Below, in pieces: positions 17,030 to 25,171 of a stretch of DNA of 64,000 nt. This DNA is from Nocardioides xinjiangensis. Lineage in GTDB: Bacteria; Actinomycetota; Actinomycetes; Propionibacteriales; Nocardioidaceae. The translations under genes were made by a program, and so were the position numbers. The stretch is from positions 1,657,977-1,721,976 of the forward strand of contig NZ_JAFMSY010000001.1 in NCBI RefSeq assembly GCF_017916455.1, given 5' to 3'. Every line of letters starts with the position of its first letter. The first letter of the stretch is position 1. The notes under the pieces were generated by a model. It saw only the letters and a program-made list of their open reading frames with translations, was not told the DNA's origin and did no database searches.

Positions 17030-18079
17030 GTGGACGGCGAGGCTCACTGGGTGCTCCACGTCGACATGGACCAGTTCCTCGTCGCCGTGGAGCTGCTGCG
17101 CCGTCCCGAGCTCGTCGGCCTTCCGGTCGTGGTCGGCGGCCGCGGCGACCCGACCGAGCGCGCGGTGGTGTCGACGGCGTCCTACGAGGCCCGCGCGCGC
17201 GGCGTGCGCAGCGGCCTCGCGCTCAAGCTCGCGAAGCGGCGCTGCCCCGACGCGGTCTTCCTCCCGGTGGACTTCCCGGTCTACGAGGAGGCCTCTGCGC
17301 GCGTGATGGAGACGCTGCGGTCCCTCCCCGGCGCGGTGGTCGAGGTGCTCGGGTGGGACGAGGCGTTCGTCGGCATCGAGACCGACGACCCGCTCACCAC
17401 GGCCCGGGCGATCCAGGCGGCGGTGCTCGAGGCGACCGGGCTGCACTGCTCGGTCGGCATCGGCGACACGCTGGTGCGCGCCAAGATCGCCACCGACTTC
17501 GGCAAGCCGCAGGGCACCTTCCTGCTCACCCGCGACAACTGGATGGAGGTCATGGGCGACCGGCCGACGACCGCGCTGTGGGGGGTCGGCACCCGGATCG
17601 GGGCCCGCCTGCAGTCGATCGGGATACGCACGGTCGCCGACCTGGCCCGCGCCGACGAGGCCGCCCTCGTCGCGGAGTTCGGGCCGTCCAACGGACCGCA
17701 CCTCGGCCGGCTCGGTCGCGGCGGCGGACGCGCGAAGCCCGACGACACGCCGTGGGTCGCGCGCGCCCACGGCCGCGAGACGACCTACCAGGCCGACCTC
17801 ACCACGCCCGTGGAGGTCCGCGAGGCGCTGCGTGAGCTCGCCGAGCGGGTCGTCGACGACGTCCGCGCCGAGGAGCGCCCGGTGCAGCGGGTGCACCTCA
17901 AGGTCCGCTTCGTCCCCTTCTTCACCGTCACCCGCATCCGCAAGCTGCCCGAGCCCACGTACGACGTCGAGGTGATCGCCCGGACGGCCTTCGAGCTGTT
18001 CCTCGCCCTCGACGACGTCCGCCCGGTGCGGCTGCTCGGCGTGCGCGGTGAGATGGTGCCGCCCGACGGCGGCTACTGA
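17030..18079 (+). CDS. dinB: Y-family DNA polymerase IV, DinB2 type
   Basis: A 349-residue translesion polymerase. WVLHVDMDQFLVAVE holds catalytic Asp12 and the steric-gate position Leu17 (Phe in E. coli Pol IV), and LGWDEAF carries the second catalytic Asp/Glu pair where most Pol IVs read SIDEA. CSVGIGDTLVRAKIATDFGKP and TALWGVGTRIG are the palm and thumb segments. The C-terminus VRGEMVPPDGGY lacks a QLxLF-type clamp-binding motif. These traits match mycobacterial DinB2, whose Leu gate allows ribonucleotide use. The GTG start has CACAAT six bases ahead. It converges on the ABC permease gene. Confidence 0.9.
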   Translation: MDGEAHWVLHVDMDQFLVAVELLRRPELVGLPVVVGGRGDPTERAVVSTASYEARARGVRSGLALKLAKRRCPDAVFLPVDFPVYEEASARVMETLRSLPGAVVEVLGWDEAFVGIETDDPLTTARAIQAAVLEATGLHCSVGIGDTLVRAKIATDFGKPQGTFLLTRDNWMEVMGDRPTTALWGVGTRIGARLQSIGIRTVADLARADEAALVAEFGPSNGPHLGRLGRGGGRAKPDDTPWVARAHGRETTYQADLTTPVEVREALRELAERVVDDVRAEERPVQRVHLKVRFVPFFTVTRIRKLPEPTYDVEVIARTAFELFLALDDVRPVRLLGVRGEMVPPDGGY

Positions 18080-18203
18080 CGGCTACCGCCAGCAGCGACA
18101 GACCGGCCGCCGAGGCGCGCCGCGCTGGCGTCCGGGGGTCGGTGGCCGTGAGCCGGTCACGACCGGAGCCGCGGCGCCGCCGCGGGTGCGGCGCGCCGCC
18201 GCG

Positions 18204-20747
18204 CTACTCGGTCGCGATGGCGTCGAGCACCTTCATCCGCGAGGCGCGGACGGCCGGGACGATCGCCGCGAGCACGCCGAACACCACGGCGACGACCAGG
18301 AACACCACGAGGGAGCCGAACGGGATCGCCAGCACCGTGAGGTCCTCCGCGAGCGACTGGCGCAGCGCGACGCCGACCAGCAGTCCGACGACCAGCCCCA
18401 GCACGGCGCCGAGCACCGCGATGGCGATCGACTCCAGCGTGATCATCCGGCGCAGCCGGCGACGCGACAGTCCGACCGCGCGGAGCAGGCCCACCTCGCG
18501 CGTGCGCTCGATGACGCTCAGACCGAGCGTGTTGACGATGCCGATGACCGCGATGATCACGGCCAGCGCGAGGAGCCCGTAGATCATGAACAGCAGCTGG
18601 TTGACCTGCTGCTTGATGAGCTCGGCGAAGCCCTCCTTGTCCTGCACCGTGACGATCGGGGTGTCCGCGACGACCTCGTCGAGGGCCTCGTGCACCTCGT
18701 CGACGTCCGCGGACTCGGTGACGTTGACGCTGAGCATGCTGTCGGTGCGGCGCAGTCCGGCCTCCTCCAGGACGCTGATGGGAAGCGTGACGCCGTTGGT
18801 GATCGGCGTGTCCTCGAAGATCCCGACGACCTCGAGGTCGACGACCTCGCCCCCGGGGAGCGCGACCGGCACCTCGGAGCCCACCTCGGCGTCGAGCTCG
18901 GCGGCGCTGCTGGCGCTGAGGATCGTCTGCTCACCCGACATCTGCTGGGTCCCGCGGCGCATCTCGAGCTCGTAGATCTCCGCGAAGGCCTCGTCGACCC
19001 CCATCACGAAGCCCTGGTCCTGCTTCACCATCGCCACCGAGCCCTGCATCCGCGAGACGGTCTCGACGCCGTCGACCGCCGCGATCTCGTCGCCGATGGT
19101 CGTCGAGAACCCCTGGAAGGTCGGCGACTGCACCAGGAAGTCGCTGCGGAACTCCTTGTCGACGAGCTCGTCGTTGGTGGCGCTCAGCGAGGACGCCAGC
19201 ACGCCGACGGCGGACACCACGGCGAGGCCGATCATCAGCGCGGAGGCGGTCGCGCCCGTACGACGGGGGTTGCGCAGCGCGTTCTCCCCGGCGAGCTTGC
19301 CGGTGGTGCCGAACACGCGACCGAACACCGTCCGGCAGGCCAGCAGCACCGGGTGCCCCAGCACGGGGGCGAGCACCGCGACAGTGATCACCCAGATCAC
19401 CGCGCCGGCGCCGATCCAGGCGGCGTCGGCACCCGGCGCACCCAGCAGGCCGGCGCCGATGAGGGCGGCACCCACGAGGAGCGCGAGGCTGCCCAGCACG
19501 ATCCGTCGGCGGCCGAGCGCCTTCTCCTGCACGGTCAGGTCGTCGCGCAGGGCGGCCACCGGCGGGACCTTCGCCGCGCGGCGCGCGGGCACGAAGGCCG
19601 CCACCATGGTCACCCCGATCCCCACCGCGAAGGCGGCCACGACGGTCGAGGTCGTGAGCACCAGGACGTCGCCGGCGATGTCGAGGCCCTGGGCGCGGAA
19701 GATCGCGGCGAGGCCGCGCGAGAGGCCGAGACCGAGCAGCAGCCCGAGGGCGGAGCCCAGCAGGGCCATCAGGAACGCCTCGACGAGCACCGACCGCGTC
19801 ACCTGGCGCCGGCTGGCGCCGAGGGCGCGCAGGAGGGCGGACTCGCGGACCCGCTGCGAGACCAGGATGGAGAAGGTGTTGAAGATGATGAAGGCACCGA
19901 CGACGATCGCGATTACCGCGAAGGCGATGAGGAAGTAGCCGATGAGGTCGAGCAGCTGGCCGATCTGCTCGTCGGACTCGTCGATGACCTGCTGCCCCGT
20001 GACCGCGGTGAAGCCGTCGGGCAGGACCGTCCTCGCCGCGTCGGCGAGCTCGGTCTGCGAGACGCCGTCGGCGGCGGTCAGGGTGACCGTCGTGTAGGCG
20101 TCCGCGCCGTCGAGGAAGGCCTCCTGCGCCTGGCTCGTCTCCAGCAGCGCGAGGGTGGCGCCGGCGGTGCCGCCGCCGTTGAAGTTCGACGTGCCGACCA
20201 GCTCGAAGGTGCGGCGCTGCTCACCGGTCGGCATCAGGAGGGTGACCTCGTCGCCGATCTCGTACCCCCCGCGCTCGGCGGAGGACACGTCGAGGTTGAT
20301 CTCGCCGGGCCGCTCCGGCCAGGCCCCCTCCTCCAGGATCAGCACCGGCTCGCCCTGGACGTTGACGCTGTCGTAGTAGTTGAAGACCAGGGTCGGCGCA
20401 CCCGTGCCGCCGACCAGCTTGCCGTCCTCGTCGAGGAGGTTGGCCCCGACGCCGTCGACGGAGCCGTCGGCCGCGGCGACCTCGGGCAGCGCCCGGAGCC
20501 GCTCGACGACCTCCGGCTCGACGAGGTTGGTGGTGCCGGCACCGGAGGCCTGGAAGGACACCTCGCCCTCGGTGCGCACGACCGCGTCGGAGGTGGAGCC
20601 CTCGATGATGTTGTCGAACGTCGCACCCAGGCCGTGGCTGAACGTGAGCACGCCGGCCAGGAACCCGATGCCCAGCACGATGGCCAGGGTGCTCATCACC
20701 AGCCGGACCTTGCGTGCGACCAGGTTGCGCCACGTGAGGCGGAGCAC
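18204..20747 (-). CDS. ABC transporter permease, FtsX/MacB type
   Basis: An 847-residue integral membrane protein. It begins with LTWRNLVARKVRLVMSTLAI, the usual start of MacB/FtsX permeases, followed by a large extracytoplasmic domain (about residues 50-250), then two FtsX-like helix bundles with a second extracytoplasmic domain between them; repeated SILVSQRVRESALLRALGASRRQV and LSVIERTREVGLLRAVGLSRRRL are the conserved cytoplasmic coupling segments. Such duplicated permeases act in efflux or lipoprotein/peptide handling rather than import. It has a GTG start five bases after the ATPase stop, forming an operon. Confidence 0.92.
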   Translation of the reverse strand: MLRLTWRNLVARKVRLVMSTLAIVLGIGFLAGVLTFSHGLGATFDNIIEGSTSDAVVRTEGEVSFQASGAGTTNLVEPEVVERLRALPEVAAADGSVDGVGANLLDEDGKLVGGTGAPTLVFNYYDSVNVQGEPVLILEEGAWPERPGEINLDVSSAERGGYEIGDEVTLLMPTGEQRRTFELVGTSNFNGGGTAGATLALLETSQAQEAFLDGADAYTTVTLTAADGVSQTELADAARTVLPDGFTAVTGQQVIDESDEQIGQLLDLIGYFLIAFAVIAIVVGAFIIFNTFSILVSQRVRESALLRALGASRRQVTRSVLVEAFLMALLGSALGLLLGLGLSRGLAAIFRAQGLDIAGDVLVLTTSTVVAAFAVGIGVTMVAAFVPARRAAKVPPVAALRDDLTVQEKALGRRRIVLGSLALLVGAALIGAGLLGAPGADAAWIGAGAVIWVITVAVLAPVLGHPVLLACRTVFGRVFGTTGKLAGENALRNPRRTGATASALMIGLAVVSAVGVLASSLSATNDELVDKEFRSDFLVQSPTFQGFSTTIGDEIAAVDGVETVSRMQGSVAMVKQDQGFVMGVDEAFAEIYELEMRRGTQQMSGEQTILSASSAAELDAEVGSEVPVALPGGEVVDLEVVGIFEDTPITNGVTLPISVLEEAGLRRTDSMLSVNVTESADVDEVHEALDEVVADTPIVTVQDKEGFAELIKQQVNQLLFMIYGLLALAVIIAVIGIVNTLGLSVIERTREVGLLRAVGLSRRRLRRMITLESIAIAVLGAVLGLVVGLLVGVALRQSLAEDLTVLAIPFGSLVVFLVVAVVFGVLAAIVPAVRASRMKVLDAIATE

Positions 20748-20751
20748 CGGC

Positions 20752-21528
20752 TCAGCCCGCCTTGCGCGCGGAGGCGTCGTGCAGGCGCCCCATGCGCTCG
20801 AGGATCGCGTCGCGGTCGGGGTCGCGCAGCTCGTCGACGATGCGGCCGTCGGCGAGGAAGAGCACGCGGTCGGTGTACGACGCCGCCACCGGGTCGTGGG
20901 TCACCATCACGACCGTCTGGCCGAACTCGTCGACGCTGCGGCGCAGGAAGCCGAGCACCTCCGCCGAGCTGGTCGAGTCGAGGTTGCCGGTCGGCTCGTC
21001 GGCGAAGACGATCGACGGCCGGCTGACCAGCGCGCGGGCGCAGGCCACCCGCTGCTGCTGGCCGCCCGACATCTCGCTGGGCCGGTGGCCCAGGCGCGGC
21101 CGGAGCCCGACCGCGTCGATGACCGCGTCGAACCACTCCTGGTCGGCCTTCCTCCCGGCCAGGTCGAGGGGCAGCAGGATGTTCTCCCGAGCGGTCAGGG
21201 TGGGCACGAGGTTGAAGGCCTGGAAGACGAACCCGATCCGGTCGCGGCGCAGGGTCGTCAGCGCCTTGTCCTTCAGGCTGCCGAGCGAGGTGCCCGCGAC
21301 GACCGCCTCGCCCGAGGTCGGCGTGTCCAGCGCCGCCAGGCAGTGCATCAACGTCGACTTGCCGGAGCCCGACGGACCCATGATCGCGGTGAACTCGCCG
21401 CTCATCAGGTCGACCGTCACCCCGTCCAGCGCCCGTACCTCCGCCTCCTGCGCCCCGTAGGTCTTCACCAGGTCCCGAGCGCTCGCCGCGACGCCGCGCG
21501 TCGCCTCCCCCGTCGCGTGTCCAGTCAT
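20752..21528 (-). CDS. ABC transporter ATP-binding protein, MacB/LolD type
   Basis: A 258-residue ABC ATPase for the permease downstream. Walker A MGPSGSGKST, the Q-loop in GFVFQAFNLVPTLT, signature MSGGQQQRVACARAL, Walker B SIVFADEPTGNLDS and the switch His in VMVTHDP are all intact. The ANLVP-type Q-loop and DEPTGNLDS place it in the MacB/LolD exporter group. I chose the ATG at 21528; an earlier in-frame start at 21594 would read through a palindrome that looks regulatory. The mature pair should sit on the inner face of the cell membrane. Confidence 0.93.
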   Translation of the reverse strand: MTGHATGEATRGVAASARDLVKTYGAQEAEVRALDGVTVDLMSGEFTAIMGPSGSGKSTLMHCLAALDTPTSGEAVVAGTSLGSLKDKALTTLRRDRIGFVFQAFNLVPTLTARENILLPLDLAGRKADQEWFDAVIDAVGLRPRLGHRPSEMSGGQQQRVACARALVSRPSIVFADEPTGNLDSTSSAEVLGFLRRSVDEFGQTVVMVTHDPVAASYTDRVLFLADGRIVDELRDPDRDAILERMGRLHDASARKAG

Positions 21529-21585
21529 GCGGCAAGTCTGGCAGCGGGCTCCGACGCCCTGCCATGGGATAAGACCCGCAGGCGA

Positions 21586-21603
21586 CCCTGACATCTGTCA
21601 GGG
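21586..21603. promoter_or_regulatory. Palindromic operator candidate upstream of the ABC exporter
   Basis: CCCTGACA (21586-21593) and TGTCAGGG (21596-21603) are perfect reverse complements around TC. It lies 58 bp upstream of the ATPase start and about 100 bp before the divergent LysE gene. An 11-bp motif (CACCGGGCGCG) is repeated about three times just beyond it (21606-21640). The binding regulator is not identifiable here. Confidence 0.5.
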
Positions 21604-21705
21604 ACGCACCGGGCGCGCACCGGGCGCGCACCGGGGGCGCCCGTCGACGTACCGGGGGCGGACCGCCGGTCGGGGCAGGGCCGGCGAGGCCCTAGGTTGT
21701 CGGGC

Positions 21706-22305
21706 GTGGGAGACGTCGCGGCCGGGCTGCTGACCGGGCTGTCCCTCATCGTGGCGATCGGGGCGCAGAACGCCTTCGTGCTGCGCCAGGGCCTGCGCCG
21801 CAGCCACGTCGGCCTGGTCGTCGCGGTCTGCGCGGTCTCCGACCTCGTGCTCATCCTGGCCGGCGTCACCGGCATCGGCGTGGTGGTGGACCGCGCGCCG
21901 TGGGCCGTCGAGGTCGTGCGCTGGCTCGGCGTCGCGTTCCTCACCGTCTACGGCGTCGGCTCGCTGCTGCGCGCCCGCCGGCCGCAGGTGCTCGCCGTCG
22001 GCGAGGGCGCCGTCGAGTCGCGGCGCGGCGTGCTCGCCCGGGCGGTCGCCCTGACCTGGCTCAACCCGCACGTCTACCTCGACACCGTGCTGCTGCTGGG
22101 CTCGATCGCGGGCACGCACGGGGACCCCGGTCGCTGGTGGTTCGCGGTGGGCGCGGGCGTGGCGAGCATCCTCTGGTTCGCGGGGCTCGGGTACGGCGCG
22201 CGCCTGGCCGCACCGCGGCTCGCGAGCCCCCGAGCGTGGCAGGTGCTCGACGTGCTGATCGGCCTCGTGATGCTGGCGATCGCCGTACGCCTCGCGCTCG
22301 GCTGA
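21706..22305 (+). CDS. LysE-family amino-acid exporter
   Basis: A 199-residue exporter with five to six membrane helices. The N-terminal GLSLIVAIGAQNAFVLRQGLRR is the LysE signature, and ALTWLNPHVYLDTVLLLGSIA is the second conserved segment typical of LysE/ArgO exporters for basic amino acids. Topology and length match the family. The start is taken as GTG 21706, seven bases after a TAGGTT hexamer; TTG 21697 is possible. No LysG-type regulator is adjacent. Substrate (lysine, arginine or other) is inferred only from the subfamily. Confidence 0.9.
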   Translation: MGDVAAGLLTGLSLIVAIGAQNAFVLRQGLRRSHVGLVVAVCAVSDLVLILAGVTGIGVVVDRAPWAVEVVRWLGVAFLTVYGVGSLLRARRPQVLAVGEGAVESRRGVLARAVALTWLNPHVYLDTVLLLGSIAGTHGDPGRWWFAVGAGVASILWFAGLGYGARLAAPRLASPRAWQVLDVLIGLVMLAIAVRLALG

Positions 22306-22333
22306 CCGCTCCCCTCCCCCCGGCCCCCGCGGG

Positions 22334-22519
22334 GGTAGTCCACCGGGAAACGGTCGTCGGGGGCGCGTCGCGGCAGCCGTTCTCCGGTGGACTACCGCAG
22401 CTAGCGGCGGCAGGCCCCTCGGCCCACAGGCGGTAGGCCCCCTCGGCCACAGGCGGTAGTCCACCGGGAAACGGTCGTCGGGGGCGCGTCGCGGCAGCCG
22501 TTGCCCGGTGGACTACCGC
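22334..22519. repeat. Two copies of a long-stem hairpin
   Basis: Copy A (22334-22396) and copy B (22453-22519) each fold into a stem with the arm GGTAGTCCACCGGGAAACGG and its near-perfect complement, around the same 23-base loop. In copy B the stem is 22 bp with one mismatch; in copy A it is 20 bp with two. Between them a GC-rich AGGCCCC-TCGGCC-ACAG phrase is itself repeated. The block lies between the LysE gene and a convergent small gene, so it may act as a double terminator. Confidence 0.85.
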
Positions 22520-22566
22520 ACCTGGCGACGGCTGGCGGCGGTGGGCCAGCGATGGGCGGCGGCCCG

Positions 22567-22749
22567 TCAGTCGGCGTCGGGGGCGGACGCGGCGTCGCGG
22601 GCGACGGCCTCCTCGTGGCGCCGGTGCAGCCGCTCGCGGATCTCCGCCGCGTCGTAGTGGCGGCGTACGCGCTCGTCGCGGGCGACGGCCGCGCCCGTGG
22701 CCACCCCGGCGAGGATCCCGGCGAGGCCGAGCCACTTCCATCCCTGCAC
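22567..22749 (-). CDS. Small single-helix membrane protein
   Basis: A 60-residue protein starting with GTG: WKWLGLAGILAGVATGAAVARD forms one membrane helix, then a charged, Arg/His-rich helical tail (ERVRRHYDAAEIRERLHRRHEEAVARD). This recalls YtxH-like small envelope proteins but I cannot name the family. A TAGGCT hexamer lies six bases before the start, a leaderless layout. It is divergent from the papain-like gene with 39 bp between starts. Function unknown. Confidence 0.7.
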   Translation of the reverse strand: MQGWKWLGLAGILAGVATGAAVARDERVRRHYDAAEIRERLHRRHEEAVARDAASAPDAD

Positions 22750-22788
22750 GGGCCGAGCCTAGACGCGTCGTGCGGCAGACTGCCACGC

Positions 22789-23421
22789 ATGGCAACGCCC
22801 CTGACCCTCGACGAGGCGGTCGACCTCACCCGCAGCGGCGACATCTGGTTGTTCCGGGGCCGCCGGGCGCCGGACCGCGCGATCCGGGCCGTCACGAACT
22901 CGCCGGTCAACCACGTCGGCATGGCCGTCGTCGTCGACGACCTGCCGCCCCTGATCTTCCACGCCGAGCTGGGCAAGAAGCAGGTGGACATGTGGACCGG
23001 GGCCAACCACCGCGGCGTGCAGCTGCACGACCTGCGCGAGGCGGTCGCGCGGTGGCAGGGGGAGTACGCCCAGGACGCGTGGTTCCGCCAGCTCGAGCCC
23101 GAGATCGGGCGGGACGAGGAGGACGGCATGCTGCGGGCCATCGCCCGGCTCGACGGCGTGTCGTTCCCGAGCCTTACCCGGCTCGGCGCGCGCTGGCTGC
23201 GCGGCCGGGACGCCTACGTGCCGCGGCGCAAGCGCGGCCACCGGGTCACGCCCGAGGCGGCGTTCTGCGCGGAGATCGTCGCGACCTGCTACATCGAGAT
23301 GGGCATCCTGCGCGACGACCGGCGGGCCACCTGGTACGACCCCGGCACGTTCTGGAGCGGCGACTACCTGCCGATCTCCTCCGGCTGGAGCCTCGGCACG
23401 GAGGTCGCGGTCAGCCGCTGA
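22789..23421 (+). CDS. Permuted papain-like (YiiX/NlpC-related) protein
   Basis: A 210-residue protein whose order of catalytic residues fits the circularly permuted papain-like superfamily: the His lies early in NSPVNHVGMAVVV and the Cys late in EAAFCAEIVATCYIEMG. GDIWLFRG at the start and WYDPGTFW near the end match YiiX-type proteins, which are putative amidases or lipid/peptide hydrolases. No signal peptide is seen. CAGACT lies seven bases before the ATG. Its 3' end overlaps the convergent WYL regulator gene by 11 bp. Substrate unknown. Confidence 0.75.
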   Translation: MATPLTLDEAVDLTRSGDIWLFRGRRAPDRAIRAVTNSPVNHVGMAVVVDDLPPLIFHAELGKKQVDMWTGANHRGVQLHDLREAVARWQGEYAQDAWFRQLEPEIGRDEEDGMLRAIARLDGVSFPSLTRLGARWLRGRDAYVPRRKRGHRVTPEAAFCAEIVATCYIEMGILRDDRRATWYDPGTFWSGDYLPISSGWSLGTEVAVSR

Positions 23422-24367
23422 CGGCCCGGGCCAACCGGTCCGCGACCACCCGCACGGCGGCACGCAGCTCGTCGCCGCCCACCACCGTGAACGGGATCGG
23501 CACGTGCGCCAGCCACTCGCCGGCGTACGCCTCGGGGTTGCTGGTGCTGCCCACGAGCTCGCAGCGGCCGTCGGACAGCTCGCGCAGGTCGCCGAGCGTG
23601 GGGCGCACCCACGGCCGGACCTCCGCGAGGGGCGCGTCGAAGACCACGTGGGTGTCGTGCTCCCAGCCCTTGCCGAGGTTCGCCTCGAGCGCGGCCGCCG
23701 GGTCGAGGTCGGCCGGCACCTCGAAGACCCCGTCGAGCCGGGTGACCTCGGTGATGCGGTCGATCCGGAAGGTGCGCAGCGCGTCGGCGTGGTGCGAGTG
23801 GCACAGCAGGTACCACCGGCCGTAGCGCACCACGACCGACCACGGGTCGACCTCGAAGGTGCGCGCGTTGCCGGCCGCCGTGCGGTAGCCGACCCGCACC
23901 CGGCGCTGCGCCGCGACGGCGGCGACGAGCTCGCTGGTCACCTCAGGGTCGGGCCGGGCCGGGTGCCGCTGCGGCACCGCCCGGGCCGTCTCCCGCAGCG
24001 CGACCGCCTGCCGCGCGACGTTCGTCGGCAGCACCCGCAGGATCTTGCCGAGCGCCGAGCCGACCGGGTCCTCGGGGTCGGCCACCGCGTGCTGGGAGTC
24101 CAGCGCCGCCATCACCAGGCCGAGCGCCTCGGTCGCGGAGAAGACGAGCGGCGGCAGCCGCAAGCCGCGTCCGAGCGTGTAGCCGCCGTACGGACCGCGC
24201 GTGGACTCCACCGGGATGTCGGCCTCCCGCAGGATCGCCACGTAGCGGCGAGCCGCCCGCTCGGTCACCCCGAGGCGCTGGGCCAGCTCCGCGGCTGTGG
24301 TGCCGGGACGGCCCTGGAGCACGTCGAGGGCACGCAACGCCCTGGCTGTGGGGCTGGTCGGGCTCAT
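23411..24367 (-). CDS. YafY-type transcriptional regulator (HTH + WYL)
   Basis: A 318-residue cytoplasmic regulator. Residues 8-60 are a winged helix-turn-helix (RALRALDVLQGRPGTTAAELAQRLGVTERAARRYVAIL), residues about 140-210 form the WYL domain with its WSVVVRYGRWYLLCHSH core, and the rest is the WCX-type C-terminal extension. WYL domains bind small ligands or nucleic acids. It is divergent from the hydrolase gene and a strong palindrome lies in the shared promoter region (24387-24409), so it probably controls that gene and itself. The opening MSPTSPTARALR has no clear Shine-Dalgarno. Confidence 0.9.
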   Translation of the reverse strand: MSPTSPTARALRALDVLQGRPGTTAAELAQRLGVTERAARRYVAILREADIPVESTRGPYGGYTLGRGLRLPPLVFSATEALGLVMAALDSQHAVADPEDPVGSALGKILRVLPTNVARQAVALRETARAVPQRHPARPDPEVTSELVAAVAAQRRVRVGYRTAAGNARTFEVDPWSVVVRYGRWYLLCHSHHADALRTFRIDRITEVTRLDGVFEVPADLDPAAALEANLGKGWEHDTHVVFDAPLAEVRPWVRPTLGDLRELSDGRCELVGSTSNPEAYAGEWLAHVPIPFTVVGGDELRAAVRVVADRLARAVSG

Positions 24368-24386
24368 GCACAGATCCTGCCACCGG

Positions 24387-24409
24387 TTCCGGACGCGGAC
24401 CGTCCGGAA
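24387..24409. promoter_or_regulatory. Operator palindrome between WYL regulator and hydrolase
   Basis: TTCCGGACG (24387-24395) and CGTCCGGAA (24401-24409) are exact reverse complements around CGGAC. The site is 20 bp from the regulator start and 70 bp from the hydrolase start, so one bound dimer could control both directions. Assignment to the WYL protein is inferred from position. Confidence 0.65.
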
Positions 24410-24479
24410 TGCTCCCTAAGGTCGGTGTCGGGATCGGTGCTGCCGACCCCGCCATCCCATCACCACCGAAGGAGAACCC

Positions 24480-25163
24480 ATGGACATCGTGCTCGTCGCC
24501 GGACTCTGGCTCGACGGATCGGCGTGGGACGCCGTGCTGCCCGAGCTCGAGCGGCTCGGCCACCGCGGCATCCCCCTGACGCTGCCCGGCCAGGGCGACG
24601 GCGCGACCTCGTCGACGTACGACGACCAGGCGGCGGCCGTGGCCGCGGCGGTCGACGCCGCCGACGGGTCGCCGCTCGTCGTGGGTCACTCCGCCGCGTG
24701 CACCCTCGCCTGGGTGGCGGCCGACCGGCGCCCGGAAGCCGTCACCGGCGCGGTGCTCATCGGCGGCTTCCCGGCCACCGAGGGCAGCACGTACGCCGAC
24801 TTCTTCGAGCCGGCCGGCGAGAGCGTCCCCTTCCCCGGCTGGGAGCCGTTCGCCGGGCCCGACTCCGACGACATGTCACCCGAGCTCAAGGCCGAGGTCG
24901 CCGCCGGCGCCCATCCGGTCCCGGTCGGCGTCACCAAGGGCGTCGTGCACTGGACCGACGAGCGCCGCCACGGCGTGCCGCTCACGCTGGTCTGCCCGGA
25001 GTTCAGCCCGGCCCAGGCGCAGGAGTGGATCGCGTCCGGTGACGTGCCCGAGCTCGCCGCCGCGACCGCCCTGGAGCTCGTCGACATCGACTCGGGCCAC
25101 TGGCCGATGTACACCCAGCCGGCCGCCCTCGCGTCACTGCTGGACGAGGCGACACGCCGCTGA
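24480..25163 (+). CDS. Alpha/beta-fold hydrolase
   Basis: A 227-residue alpha/beta hydrolase. The first strand and oxyanion region read VLVAGLWLDGSAWD, the nucleophile elbow is GHSAA with Ser71, and DIDSGHWPMY near residue 210 provides the catalytic His; the acid is probably the Glu/Asp region around VCPEFS. Homologues next to WYL regulators are common in actinobacteria and usually annotated only by fold. A GAAGGAGAACCC ribosome site precedes the ATG. No signal peptide, so cytoplasmic. It converges on the kinase gene with eight bases between. Confidence 0.85.
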   Translation: MDIVLVAGLWLDGSAWDAVLPELERLGHRGIPLTLPGQGDGATSSTYDDQAAAVAAAVDAADGSPLVVGHSAACTLAWVAADRRPEAVTGAVLIGGFPATEGSTYADFFEPAGESVPFPGWEPFAGPDSDDMSPELKAEVAAGAHPVPVGVTKGVVHWTDERRHGVPLTLVCPEFSPAQAQEWIASGDVPELAAATALELVDIDSGHWPMYTQPAALASLLDEATRR

Positions 25164-25171
25164 GCCGCTGC

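Noticed and set aside
18048..21026. A 992-codon plus-strand frame opposite the ABC transporter genes
   Set aside because: Antisense to intact ABC permease and ATPase genes; biased composition with many Asp, His, Gln and Arg typical of shadows.
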